Source of the DNA: Saposhnikovia divaricata
Lineage: Eukaryota > Streptophyta > Magnoliopsida > Apiales > Apiaceae
Direction: 5' to 3'
Length of the DNA stretch: 64,000 bases
Assembly (NCBI GenBank): GCA_036435485.1
Contig: CM071595.1
Location: 4,898,001 to 4,962,000 of the forward strand
Shown: positions 9,817 through 21,406 of the stretch, in pieces
Layout of the letters: each line of letters begins with the position of its first letter
How positions within the stretch are numbered: the first letter of the stretch is position 1
The notes under the pieces: model-generated
Seen by the model: only the letters and a program-made list of their open reading frames with translations
What the model was told of the DNA's origin: nothing
Databases searched by the model: none
Made by a program: the position numbers and the translations under genes

Positions 9817-10243
9817 GAGCATTCACATCCCATTCCCCATCCCCAACCCCAAAAACTTACTAAAAATAGTAAATCCCCAAATAAAAATAGTAAATCCCCA
9901 AAATTATCAAAAAGTTTCTACATCCCATTCCCCATTTTCCATTCCCCTATCCCTATATTCTTTTTTATATTATTTCTTTCTCTCTCTTTCACTTACAATT
10001 TTAACTACCAAAACTCACCCACTATTATAAATACAATTTAATATTATTATATGAGGAGAGAGAGTGTATGAGGATGGGGATGAGGCATCAACTTTGGTCC
10101 CTAAATATGGGGACTCAAACTTTGGTCCCTAAATCAAACCCCAAAATGGGGAATTGGATGGAGGAGTGTTTTAGAAGAAAAGTTGTACAAATCCTCAAAT
10201 TATAAGGATGGGGTTGGGGATGGGGGATGGGATGTGAATGCTC
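9817..10243. mobile_element. PIF/Harbinger (Tourist-like) MITE
   Basis: A 427-bp element with TIRs starting GAGCATTCACATCCCAT on both ends, extending for about 35 bp of C-rich sequence (CCCCATCCCCAACCCC). It is flanked by the trinucleotide TAA on each side. The 3-bp target duplication and GAGCATT ends indicate PIF/Harbinger. An internal AACTTTGGTCCCTAAAT repeat is present near 10090-10130. Confidence 0.85.
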
Positions 10244-13200
10244 TAACATGTATACATAATATATGCGTGGGCACATACATATAAGTATTGCCCACTAGTA
10301 CCTTGTAATATAATTATTTTTTTTCCTGCAAATACAATAATACATTATGCTGAATGTTCGTTATAATTTCTGTCATGAGTTGTTAATCCAGCTCAACCTG
10401 TAATTAAGCAAAACAAATATTTCATTTGGTATGCATCGGTCTTGTGGTCAACAGATCATTTTTAACCTTTCAGGTCGAACAACCTCTTCATGTTTACCAT
10501 GATGCAGACTGTAAAAAAATAGAAGATGGCTATTCTCCTCTTACAACTTTCCTCTCTCACTTATATGGTCACCTTTCCTTGCCATAGCTAATATTATGGA
10601 AGATTATAATGGTGTTTCATTTCACAATGGACTTTGGGTGTCTATCAGCGACTTTGGGTGTTAAACCTCAGAGGTGTGGCCGATAAATGACAAACTTCCC
10701 CTCCTTCTTTGTCAAACGGATATTTAGGATACGGATACAACTATATCCGAATCGGGAGACCCCAAGGAGTTGTACAGAAATGAATATCTTTAGATTACCT
10801 TGTAATTAGTAAAGAAATGAAGATGGATTAAGGTTCATCTTTATTATATTAGAGGCCTTTTGATTGTACGAATTTATATTCTTTTCTTGGTCTGTAGCGT
10901 CAAAGTTTGGATTCACAATCTAATTAGGCTTATTACAAAGTTTTCATGTATTACTAAGTTGCTAATTTTCTCTCCAAATAACTCTCTATAAAAGAGACAG
11001 ATTAAAACCATGCCAATGAATTTAAATTTTAATAAATAATAAGACCAAAACTTAATATAGGGTGCTTAAAATATTGGTCTCTATTTCATTAAAAGACCCA
11101 TACTAATTCAGAAAATGCATAGAATTAGCACCAGCAGCATGTTGTGCTTATACTAAAGGTCTCTAAAATTCATTAAAATGCAAGATTCCAGATTTCCAGT
11201 TTTCCAAATTGGGACACCGGGCTTGATCAACCACTACTAACTTTCTAACTGGAGCCGCATATCCCTCATTTTCAAAAGAAAATTAACTAATCAACGAAAA
11301 ACAAACATCAAGGGCATGCTATCATTATCGAGTACAATTACAATTAAATTTTCAAGGCTTTCTATAGTAAGGTATGTCGGCTATTCAAGTATATATCAGA
11401 ATTTGTTACAGTATCAAGCACAATTGCGGACATAATTTAGGGTTTCTTGCGGCTTTCAAGTAAATATCAGAAAATATCATAGTATCGAGTACAATTGCAG
11501 AAATTATTAAAGGTTTCTTGCACTATAACTCAACCGCTGAAGCATATCAAACAATCTCAGATTACTAACGTAGTAGAGAACATGGCACGCATATAACATT
11601 TAAACGAAAAGTCCTGCAATGACAAATGATGCAGGGGAAGCTAAAGTATGGGTGAAATTAAAAAGGCTAAAAAAGCAGCAGAGCTTTAAGATTATGACAT
11701 GATAGACCAGTCACCAGAGATTAGTACCTAGTACATGCGTGCGATGACCAACCAAACTACATATATAAACATATCGGTGTTTTATCTTAACACAGCCAAC
11801 ATGTGCCTTACGAGTTTTTTCCAAAAGCGGTTAATTTTCTCATTGCTAGTCCGTTAAGTATTAACGGCTGGTGCGGTGCAGGACAAAGTAGCTGTATATC
11901 CAAATAAGCTGCCATTGTTCTTCAGCTCATATGCTGCTGCTTCTGAGGAGAAGCTAGCAGGTGATGCTCATATCTCCAACAAAGGTAGTGTGGTATTTAG
12001 TTTTACCAAATGCAAGTGGCAGAACACTGCTTGTTAATCCAGGTGTCTTTTCATCACTAAACAACATATTAGATGTGGTAGCAACGATAAGGCCACAAGA
12101 GTGGTCTTGATGAATATGTAGAATTGTATGACATAAAATAAATTAATTAGCTTCATTATTTCGCATATTTCTGAACAGGGGTTTGTAAAAGCCTATTGGC
12201 ATATAAACAAAGAGTAAAATCGACCATATAAGCTCATAGTAGTGCAACAAAAACTAGGCATCCAGCGGATCTACGAGTGATAGTGAAATGCAACAGAAAG
12301 GAAGATAATCTTGATGAATATGCGGGCAACACTAGAGTCAAGAGTCTACAATGTATGGAAATATTAAATGTACTCCTCTCCAGTCTCCACTACTTAAACC
12401 GATCGTCAGACATAGTTTTACTAGAATATTGTGGAGACATTTTCAAACGAAATGCAAATTACAGTAGATTACCATAAATTGCAGATTTCCAAACGAAATG
12501 CAGATTGCAATAGATCATTAATTCACTTTAAACTTATTGATCAACTTAATTACCCAGTAAAAGTGTCAGAAATATCGAATATTTATGATAATATTGCAAC
12601 AATCACAACTAATCCAACAGAAACAGCAAGAAAGATTCCTAATCTAACACTTTCTTAAAGTCATAGTCATTGTGCTAGAAATAAGCTTATTATTCCAGTG
12701 GGAGAAGTCGAAAATAAAAATTCTAGTAGAATCATATTTCATAGAGAAATAAATAAACAAACAAACAAGAGCAAATTAATCAGGGAACATCACATACATA
12801 AAACCTTCAAATTCATAAACCCAAATTTAATCTTTGAAACAAAAAAAATCTAATAAGACTTGGAACTTTGATAAAACTTACCAAAGCATGGACGAGGAGC
12901 AATACAACAAGTGCAATAAGAGAATCAAGACGACCAGTTAGTAAGAAGAAACACTCGCAACTCCAAAAAACCAACAAGATCAAAATTGAGCCAAGACCCC
13001 AAGGAGTTGCACAGGATTCCAATACATTCCGAGCCATCAGGGCTCCTACATAATCTGTACATTCCAATAATTTTCTATGGCTTTTTAAGTAAAGTCGACC
13101 AAGATTGCAAACATTATTTAAGGTTTCTTGCCCAATATCTTGTTTGTTGAAGCATATCAAACAATCTGAGATTACTAACATAGTAGAAAACAATAGCATT

Positions 13201-13300
13201 CATATTACATTTCACCGAAAATTTTACAATCAAAAGCGAAGGGAAATCTGGATGAAATTTAGAAAGCAAGACAAGAAGCAGCATAGCATTAATTAGACAT
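10244..13300. other. Intergenic with a duplicated 3' flank and short tandem repeats
   Basis: No gene is recognised. About two copies of a ~70-bp unit (with TTTCAAGTA-ATATCAGAA and GGTTTCTTGC) lie at 11385-11525. The stretch from about 11500 to 11690 (starting near GGTTTCTTGC, with GAAGCATATCAAACAATCT) is a diverged direct copy of 13115-13290, the region just downstream of the next gene. A second short match (AGACCCCAAGGAGTTG) occurs at about 10757 and 12995. This suggests a partial tandem duplication whose coding part is lost. The 128-codon minus frame at 12813-13199 is hydrophobic, overlaps this repeat and is not called. Confidence 0.4.
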
Positions 13301-14859
13301 TCAATTTTGATCAGCCGGCCGGGAAACTTGTTCAAGCTCTTCGAAATACCTGTTGCCTTCAGAAAATCGGAATCCACTCTTGAAGTTTGCTGTAAAAGTC
13401 TCACAATCGTAATAATCACCAAAACCAGAAGTAGATGTCGTGAAACAAAAGTAGTGACTTGTAACATGAGCTTTTGTATCCTCTAGAACCAATACCGGAG
13501 ACACATATTTATAACTGGTACCCTGCACACATAAAGAAAAGTGAAAACCACAAAGCAATAAATGATATATATATAAAATGATTTGCATTAATCCAAGAAG
13601 AAAAAAACACATACCTTTTCATTGTTATATTTTTGGAGGGCCAACTCACAAAATTCTTTAATATGGGGAGGAATAACGAATTCCGGACTTAGGTAGAGGT
13701 GATCGAGAACATCATAAATACAACGACTAACAATCTTATCATTACCAGTAGCTTTGAGTGTAGACATATTGTCCTTGACGTGTGCAGGTGCGGTAGCTTT
13801 GAGTGTAGATATATTGTCGTTGACCTGTGCAGGTGCGGAAGCAGAGGGTTCTGAGAAGGAGAAGGTCCCGGATGGTGGTAGAGTGAATTGTTCCATCAAG
13901 TTAGTCATCACGTTATTAAACTTAGCATCAAAATCATCTATTCTAGATTTTGGTGCAGAGGAAGTAACTGAACGACGGGATGGTGGTGATGGTTTGAATT
14001 TTTTCAAAAAAGGTATTCTGGCTTTTGGTGTAGAACAGGCTGGTGGTGATGGTTTGAATTTTTTCGTTGCGCAAGTAAAATCCGGAGGTATGGGAGTAGA
14101 TGAAAATGTGAACATGTTGTTGTTATGTGCTTGTGGTGGTGCTGGTGAATTTAGTGCTGATGAAGTGAAGGTACGGGATAATGATAGTGCGAATTGTTTC
14201 ATAAAATCAGGTATTCCAACTTCTGATGGTGGTGGTGCAGCGGAAGTGGAGGAGGAAGTAGCTGAAAATGTAAATATGTTGTTGTTGTTATGTGCTGGTG
14301 TTGGTGAACCTTCTGGTGCAGTGGAAGTGGAGGAGGAGGAGGAAGTAGCCCAAAGGTCTGGTGCTACTACTACGTAAACTGCCATAGGACCCTCCTGAGA
14401 ATTATAAATTTAGTCAGAGAGATGATATTAAAAGACAGACACAGAGAGATGATATTAAAAGACAGACACATTACATTATAGGAAGTTTTGTTCCTCTCTA
14501 TCTTTTTATAAATGGGGTAAAAACGATTATAAACAAGCTGGTCTGGATACCGAATAATCAAAAAAAAAAAATCAAAACTATTTCAAAGCCTGATAGAACA
14601 TAATCAATTTAATATTGACGAACAAATAATAGTAAGAAAATATGGGTACATTTAAGGATCAAATTAATTAAGATGAAATCAAAGCAAACTCATAGATCCA
14701 ATTAACAAGATGAATATAAATTCATATACATATCTAAACACACACCACACCCACAAACAATTCACAAAAAAATTGGTGTAGAATATCGAATCAAAAATCT
14801 TTATAATATCGGACCTCGAATTTGCGTTTCATAAGGGATTGATCGAAAACAGAATTCAT
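13301..14859 (-). CDS. Unrecognised protein with a Ser/Pro/Asn-rich N-terminal half
   Basis: Predicted exons on the minus strand are 14859-14815, 14394-13615 and 13522-13301, all joined in phase 0, for about 348 residues. The second intron has good signals (AAAAG/GTATGTG and TGTGTGCAG/GG). The first intron is weaker (GAG/GTCCGAT, acceptor ATTCTCAG), but using it gives an in-frame start beginning MNSVFDQSLMKRKFE. If that exon is not used, translation could begin at 14385. The first ~240 residues are low complexity with internal repeats: two KKFKPSPP blocks, two HNNN-FTFS blocks and two STLKATAPA-like blocks. The last ~110 residues look folded, with a short pattern (ALQKYNNEKGTSYKYVSPV) reminiscent of small plant cystatin-like or DUF3615-type domains; this is a resemblance, not an assignment. 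No localisation signal is visible. Confidence 0.55.
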
Positions 14860-14974
14860 CTTTCCCAATAGGCGCCTATCTGATTCTAGCACAACTGCGG
14901 CGATTCAATCACTGAGGTGTCGTCGGAGGAAAACAAAGCCCTGATCCCATATAATGTCTAGACTTAAATATAAT

Positions 14975-15404
14975 CAGTGTTGTAAAAAGCGGAAAGCGGT
15001 TCTAAGCGGTGGGAGGACCTTCTAGCGTCTAGGAGGGCTAAGCGGGCGCCTAGGCGGATTTCTAAGCGGGACGTTAAGCGGATTGTGAATATATATATAA
15101 ATATTTTTAATTTATTTAATTATATATGTTTATTATATATATTAATTTATAATATAAAATTTGAAAAATATGTAAAGAAAAAATTAAAAAAAAAAAATCA
15201 AAGGGTTAAAATTTGGTCAAACCGCTTAATCCCCGCTTAATCCCCCATAAACCCGCTTAATCCCGCCTAAACCCGATTAAACCCCTGAAAAACGCTTAAT
15301 TCCCCGATTTTGTACTAATCGAAGCGGTTAGACCTTCAAAACCGCCTAGGCGGCCGCTTAGGCGGCCGCTTAGGCGGCCGCTTAGGCCGCTTTTTAGAAC
15401 ATAG
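14975..15404. mobile_element. hAT MITE with GGCGG/CCTAGG repeats
   Basis: A 430-bp element flanked by perfect 8-bp duplications AATATAAT (14967-14974 and 15405-15412). The TIRs CAGTGTTGTAAAAAGCGG and CTATGTTCTAAAAAGCGG have the CA-G start common in hAT elements. Both subterminal regions are packed with GC-rich units such as AAGCGG, CCGCTTA and TAGGCGGCCGCT, in contrast to the AT-rich surroundings; hAT transposases bind such subterminal repeats. There is no coding capacity. It sits 115 bp upstream of the predicted start of the 13.3-14.9 kb gene. Confidence 0.85.
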
Positions 15405-18400
15405 AATATAATGTCTTTCTTTTATAAAATTATTATAAATATTTATGAATTTCGTAGAAAATTATAAATAAATAAACCTATTAGAATTTTTTTTTTATAG
15501 GGATCAGTCAAATCTCTCCGTCTCATTTTTTCTTATTTTAAAGCCCTATTGTGTTTTGCTATTTTGTTTGTAAAAAAAAATGGTCTAAGCTAATAACTAC
15601 ATTTGATTTCTTAGTAATTGTTATCAGTTGCATATCTTTTGCTTTTCAAATTTGATCATATACTAGTCTTTTTTGCCCACGCGTGTTTTTTATAAATTTT
15701 TAATAATAAAATAATATAAATATTAATTTTAAAAAATGAATAAATTATGATGCAAAATGTTTTGGAATGAAGGTATGTATTTTGTTTAAATTGGTTCATT
15801 ACTTTTTTGGACTCTATTATTTTTATCGCGCGGCACACATTGTAGTTGTTGTTTTGTTGATTAAATAAAATTATTTGAACTTGTATTAAAAATTAAGAAT
15901 TATGTTATTTTGATTAATATTTTTTAAAACTACATTCATGAAGACAAAATTATCATCTTCTTTATTTATTTTTTTTCCTATATCGAATGTTGTCTTGTGC
16001 AACAAAGTTGATTAGAAAGCATAATCAACATTTTCTATTGTTGTCTTCTTTGTTTATAAGAAATTGTTTCTTTTATCGACGCTCTGCATCACGAACCAAT
16101 GTGTAGTTGTCACGCAACATGTGCAATTACACTAACATGTGTAATCTAGGGGGAGTTTTGTTTATTTGTACCTGATTAATGATATTTTCGTTAAAAAAAT
16201 TAGTTATCTAATTTATTATTCATATTTATTTATGATCTTTATTATTGTGCGAAAATTCTTTTTAATTGTACATGATTTCATCTTTTTCTGATTTTAATCG
16301 GAAAATCCTATCTCTAATATGATTTTATATTATTTATTTATCTCACCCGTAAAATTTTACATCCCATACGTTTTTAAGGGTTTTTAAACAAAAATTATAA
16401 TAATTATCTTTATAAATAAGCAAAAACCCTTTTTTAAATTTATGATTGTTATGTAATTTTGTTTCTTGTATTAAATCTCTCTCAGAGTTTTTTCATCCAT
16501 ATATATGATTTTTTACTATTCATTTACTCTATTTGTGTTCTCTTCTTATATGGAAGCTTAGTTTCTTTTTATGTACGAAATGATAAAAATTTGTATGGGG
16601 TAGCATGTGGGGGTGAAAGCAATTTAAGAAAACAATGATAATATTCAAAAAAATTAGTTTCAATCTAAGAAATATATTTCAGGATGCAAATATTTTTATA
16701 ATGAAAATATGCACTTTAGTGAGTACAACTTCCTATCCTACTTCGTACTCAGACATTGATTTTTTTTTTTTTGATTTAATAAAATCATTTAAGCTCATGT
16801 ACAAAAATGGAAAATTATGTTATTGGGACTAATAAATTTTTTTTACTACTTCTTGGGACTAATATGATTATTTTTAAGTAATCATAAAGTTAAATTTATA
16901 AAATTTGAACATAAATATTTCAAAGTATTTTATTTCAAAATAATAGAATAAAATATTAAGTTCAAGTTTGATGAATCATTGTATGGATATAGGAATATGG
17001 TAACGTGTTATACTTTTTTTAACTATGTTAATTGGATTGTGAATTTCGATAATTTTATATCTTAAAATGCTAATTATATTGCATTCTAACATTTTTATAA
17101 AATCATTGGAATGAGTAAAACTTGTAAACTTTTCTATTTTATCATCTTGGCATATTTATGAATTTTTTTTAAATAATAGCTTAATTATCTTTAAACTTTA
17201 AGGATTTTTAAATTATTTTATAAATTTAAATACATTTTGAAATGTAATTCTTTCAAAATCTTTATCAAATAAATTACTTTCTTTAAAAATATGGGAAAGG
17301 AAATAATTTTTTTCTCTGTATTTTAAAAATATTAATCCGTTTCTTTCTGAGTTTTAATCAACCCATGTATAATTTATGAAAGAATTTCTGTGTTTAATTT
17401 TGTAAATAAAAGCAACAACAATAATATATATATTTAAATAATTAAATCCTATATCATCCCACCCCAGTATCCATCTCTCACATATCTCTTGTCCCTCTCG
17501 TGTTGTCTCTGTCGCTCTGTTGTTGCTTGCCATTCTAAGATTTGAAATATTTTATGTGGCAAAAAAAAAAAAAAAAAGATTTGAAATATTTTTTTTAAAA
17601 AAATTATGAGAAGTCTTCTTATTGGAACAATTTTAAAAAAAAAATTCCTTGAAATCCAAGATTCCTTCATCCTAAATCAAAATATAACATTAAATCCACA
17701 TAATAAAAATACCAAGTTACAAAAACATGACTATACAGTAAGCAAATAAATTTTTATTACATATATTAAAAAAATCGAAAAAAATACCATGATTTGAAAA
17801 GAATGTATTCATGCCTATCAATTGCCATTCACTTTCTCATTTTTAATTTCCCATTAACTTGCAATTGCATACAATTTACTTATGTAATCGTTATTATCAT
17901 TACATAAATTAGCTTCAAATTATTTTCTCTACATAATTCATTTTTCTTTTTAAATATATAAATTATTTATTTTTCTTTTTAAATATATAAATTATATAAG
18001 GCACACAGTATCACAATTTCAGTAAGCATTTTATTAAATTAAGCTAACTGACCATAATATTTAAAGATTAAAAAATATATGAAAGATGTTGTGGCGCTAA
18101 AATAAAATTCTTTAAATAAATTAATCATATTATAATATTAATATTTACATAAAGATAAGAATAAGAGGATTAATAACCTTGAATATATATATATATATAT
18201 AATTTATTTTTCTTCTAAAATATATTATATTCTTTTTTAATTAAAACTTAAAATCTAAAATATTTTATATCAAAACAAAATTAATATGAAAACATCAATA
18301 TTATGGTTAGTTTTAAAATATTAAACATTCGGAACATTTGATTTAATATCATTGTAATTTTAATAAAAATATACAATTTCTCATAAAATTTTGATCAATG

Positions 18401-19252
18401 CATGTTTACACAATGATATATTAATTGTGTTCTCTTTTACTATCTTTCGCAAGTCTATATTTGATACTTTTATTTATAATAATTTATTTAATTTACATTT
18501 TCTTTATATCAATTTTATCTTAAATTTTTTTAGCCATGTGGGTTAAAAAAATATTCTATTACTTATATCATATGTGCTATAGTAGATGAATAAGAGAATA
18601 GTCCTAATCGCTTAAATTCTCAATTTTTTTAATCCTACAATTTATTAGAAAAAATATTCATTATAAGATATGTCAACCTAAATATTTTAAAAAAAAAATC
18701 ACCTTTACATATTAATATGTAAATTCTCTAAACACTTCATTTATATTTAACATGTTATATATTTTTATTTAAAAAAACTGCTTATTTGATTTAATTTTTA
18801 AAACAACTTATTTAACATGTTATCATTTTTATTTTTCTTTATAACACCCCTTTCTATGTTTAAAAATATCACTTTATTTTTTCTCGTCTGGATTTGAATT
18901 CAATGAGGCTAGTATCAAATTTCTTGTTCTTCATTAACATCGATATAAAAAATTAAAATATTAATTGTTACATGCACCTTCCCATTAATAATTAATTAAC
19001 CTTTTTTTTATGTCATTTATTAAAAATTTCATTACTGAATTACAGAACACAAAAGTCATATCAACTTAACATAGATGGAAACGGACATGAAAGCAAAGTT
19101 TTTTTTTTAAAAATGCCAATACATTAAAGATAACAGTATAGACATAGAAACTATCCCAATTCTACAACACAACTGGGAGGAAGACACCAGAATGACACAG
19201 GAACAACCTAACAACGTTAAAACAACAAACTATTGACCATTTCATGTCAAAC
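15405..19252. other. AT-rich intergenic desert
   Basis: Nearly 4 kb of very AT-rich DNA with no recognisable gene, RNA or element termini, apart from the small insertion at 17538-17592. A direct repeat of about 24 bp (TTTTTCTTTTTAAATATATA core) occurs at about 17942 and 17970. A short TA microsatellite is near 18187. Confidence 0.45.
17538..17592 (+). mobile_element. Ultra-short poly(A) insertion with 17-bp direct repeats
   Basis: AAGATTTGAAATATTTT is at 17538-17554 and again, without change, at 17576-17592. Between the copies are ATGTGGC and 14 A. It is the same architecture as 1182-1228 and 9314-9363. Confidence 0.55.
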
Positions 19253-19495
19253 TCATAACCTAAACAATACATAGAAGACGTCGAAGAACTCGTCTTCCCC
19301 ATCTAAGCCATCTTCTAAAATCACATCGTGTATCTCCAGTGGAGCAGCCTTTGTATTTCCGCAACCTAGAATCCCAACATTCATCATGAACCCATGAGGC
19401 CACCCCAACCAGCACCTGACAAAAGCTTCATCTTCTATATATTTCTTCCAACCTTCCTTAAGAATTATAGTATATACTTCTTCTATCTTCTTCAT
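19253..19495 (-). CDS. Small hypothetical ORF, possible gene fragment
   Basis: An 80-codon frame beginning with a true ATG at 19495. The product is unlike low-complexity noise: a Trp/Lys-rich start (ILKEGWKKYIEDEAF), a Cys/Gly middle and a strongly acidic tail (EDGLDGEDEFFD). I do not recognise it, no domain is visible, and no exon could be linked to it. It could be the remaining exon of a decayed gene or transposon. Confidence 0.25.
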   Translation of the reverse strand: MKKIEEVYTIILKEGWKKYIEDEAFVRCWLGWPHGFMMNVGILGCGNTKAAPLEIHDVILEDGLDGEDEFFDVFYVLFRL

Positions 19496-20344
19496 CTTAT
19501 GTAACAGGGGGAGATGAGTAGATACACAATGTGGGAGTTAAATTGCTACAAAATACAGCGGCTATGAGAAACTATGAGAAACTAATCACATCTAAACCAG
19601 GTATTCTTCATTTATCTCTTTATCTTTATGAGCATTCGTCAAACGAACAAATGTGTCACAACTGAAGATTTTTTCTTCATCTCAAAGCTTGTTTATAAGA
19701 AAGTACCTACTTAGTGGTTCCTCGAGAAGTCCACATTTAGCAAGAACTTGAATTCTACTTTAAATTCTTTATGACTTAGTACGCTCACGGCTCACCATAT
19801 TTGTAAACTATTCGTGCAAGTTGATCATAACCTGCAAGGATTCCGGCCCCTGGTACACCAAGAAGCATGTTTGAATTTCAAAGCAGGAAGAATATTTAGT
19901 AAGCAGCCTGGAGTTTTTTTAATAAACAGATCATTATGAGAACATTATACATCATAATATACACACACCGTCGAATTTGATTACTTAGAAGTTCTTGATC
20001 TTGGAAGTGATTTGATTACTTAGAAGTTCTTGTCTTCTTGATCTCGAAAGTGATTAGATAAACAAGACCGGAGAGTTCTGAAATCTGAGTATATAATAAG
20101 ACGATTGGAAGACAAAATTTGAACTAAAACAATTATCTTACGAACAATACAAAAGAAAGAGTTTAAATACCTTTTTTTGATAATACTGTTTCGCATACTC
20201 ACAAAATATGACAGTTCATTTACTTCCGTGCAATTGAACCTATAATCTTGGAATTATAACTAAATTCCTAAATCATGGTCCCAATAAACTAGAACATCTG
20301 TGAATCGTGATGGGTAAAAGTTTAAATATTTATAAATTTGTTCC
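19496..20344. other. Intergenic, no gene recognised
   Basis: AT-rich. A short direct duplication (ATTTGATTACTTAGAAGTTCTTG pattern; two copies about 30 bp apart) lies at about 19976-20030. Confidence 0.4.
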
Positions 20345-20404
20345 AAGAAGTCAGTATACTAATAAAATTAGCAAAAAAAAGAATAAGAAATCAGTGTACT
20401 AATA
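20345..20404 (+). mobile_element. Ultra-short poly(A) insertion with 20-bp direct repeats
   Basis: AAGAAGTCAGTATACTAATA (20345-20364) and AAGAAATCAGTGTACTAATA (20385-20404) differ at two positions. Between them are AAATTAGC, eight A and GAAT. This looks like an older example of the same class, judged by the mismatches in the repeats and the interrupted A-tract. Confidence 0.5.
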
Positions 20405-20430
20405 ACTTATTATCAGAAGAAATATATACG

Positions 20431-20629
20431 AATAATGCTAGTTACCCCAAATTGATATCCAATTTTTTTTCCAAATTACATGTGTCATTATCTGATTGAT
20501 TATAATTATAAGGACCCGTCAGGGTCATGTTAATCTCACCAATTAAAATTTTCCATACAACCAACCCACCCATGCCACATCATTTGGGAGCATTTTTTGG
20601 GTATCAATTTGGGATACCTAACCTTACTC
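20431..20629. mobile_element. Mutator-type MITE, 199 bp
   Basis: Flanked by perfect 10-bp duplications AATATATACG (20421-20430 and 20630-20639). The ends are inverted repeats sharing CCCAAATTGATA-CC. Size, TIRs and a 10-bp duplication fit a non-autonomous Mutator-like element. It is unrelated in sequence to the ACGT-array elements. Confidence 0.75.
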
Positions 20630-20639
20630 AATATATACG

Positions 20640-21406
20640 TTCAAAATAAGCATTACTAAAAACAAAAAACAGAATTAGCTGGAATGAAATAATATGTTGA
20701 TTGTAAACTTGTAATGGGCAGATTTCCCGTGCACAACTAATAAGTTGACAAAAAATTCCTTAACGAGATCATATACGTGAATGCTCATCCTTTCTAGAAG
20801 CTCTCCTCATTTTTTGACCCACTCAAATTTAATTACCCCGTTCAGTGGGAAAGAAAGAAAACAAGAATCCAACACGAAATTGCTTTTATTTATTTATTTT
20901 ACATTATTATTCAGCGATTTCCGAGTACTATTATTTTACCCATCTTTTACACCTGACCAGCCTAAAAATCAACAGACCCGTGAGCCGTGAAGGATGAGGC
21001 CAGGCTTTTACTTTGCATGTCCTTATGTCATTGCTTACGAACAATACATTTCTTACAACACTCCCTATAAACAAACACGATTTCTTCATGCACGTTCTTC
21101 AACAGATTCTATACCCGAGCATATGCTGTACGTTAATGCTATATTTAAATAAGGAACACGTTTAAATGATTATTACAACATATCATAAGTATAGTAAATT
21201 ACGATATATGTAAATAAATTCTTTTGATATAAATTCGATATGCTACAATAATCATTTATCCCTCTATTCGTAACCTTTAAATACATTTACATCTCTTCAC
21301 GTAAATTTGTAGAAACACTTTTCCCTTATATTAAAAAAAAATGTTTCAATCAGGCTTTACTAACCTTTTTGTCATAGAATATTATAATAGGTGCTCAGAT
21401 AAAAAA
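20640..21406. other. 3' flank of the OXI1-like gene
   Basis: AT-rich spacer with no element recognised. A 69-codon plus-strand frame at 20781-20990 has no motif and is not called. Confidence 0.4.

Noticed and set aside
12813..13199. 128-codon hydrophobic frame on the minus strand
   Set aside because: It overlaps the duplicated 3' flank of the neighbouring gene, has no start context or conserved motif, and hydrophobicity alone arises easily in T-rich DNA.
13754..14377. Long plus-strand frame opposite the 13.3-14.9 kb gene
   Set aside because: It mirrors the repetitive coding exon on the other strand; the spliced minus-strand model is in phase over three exons.
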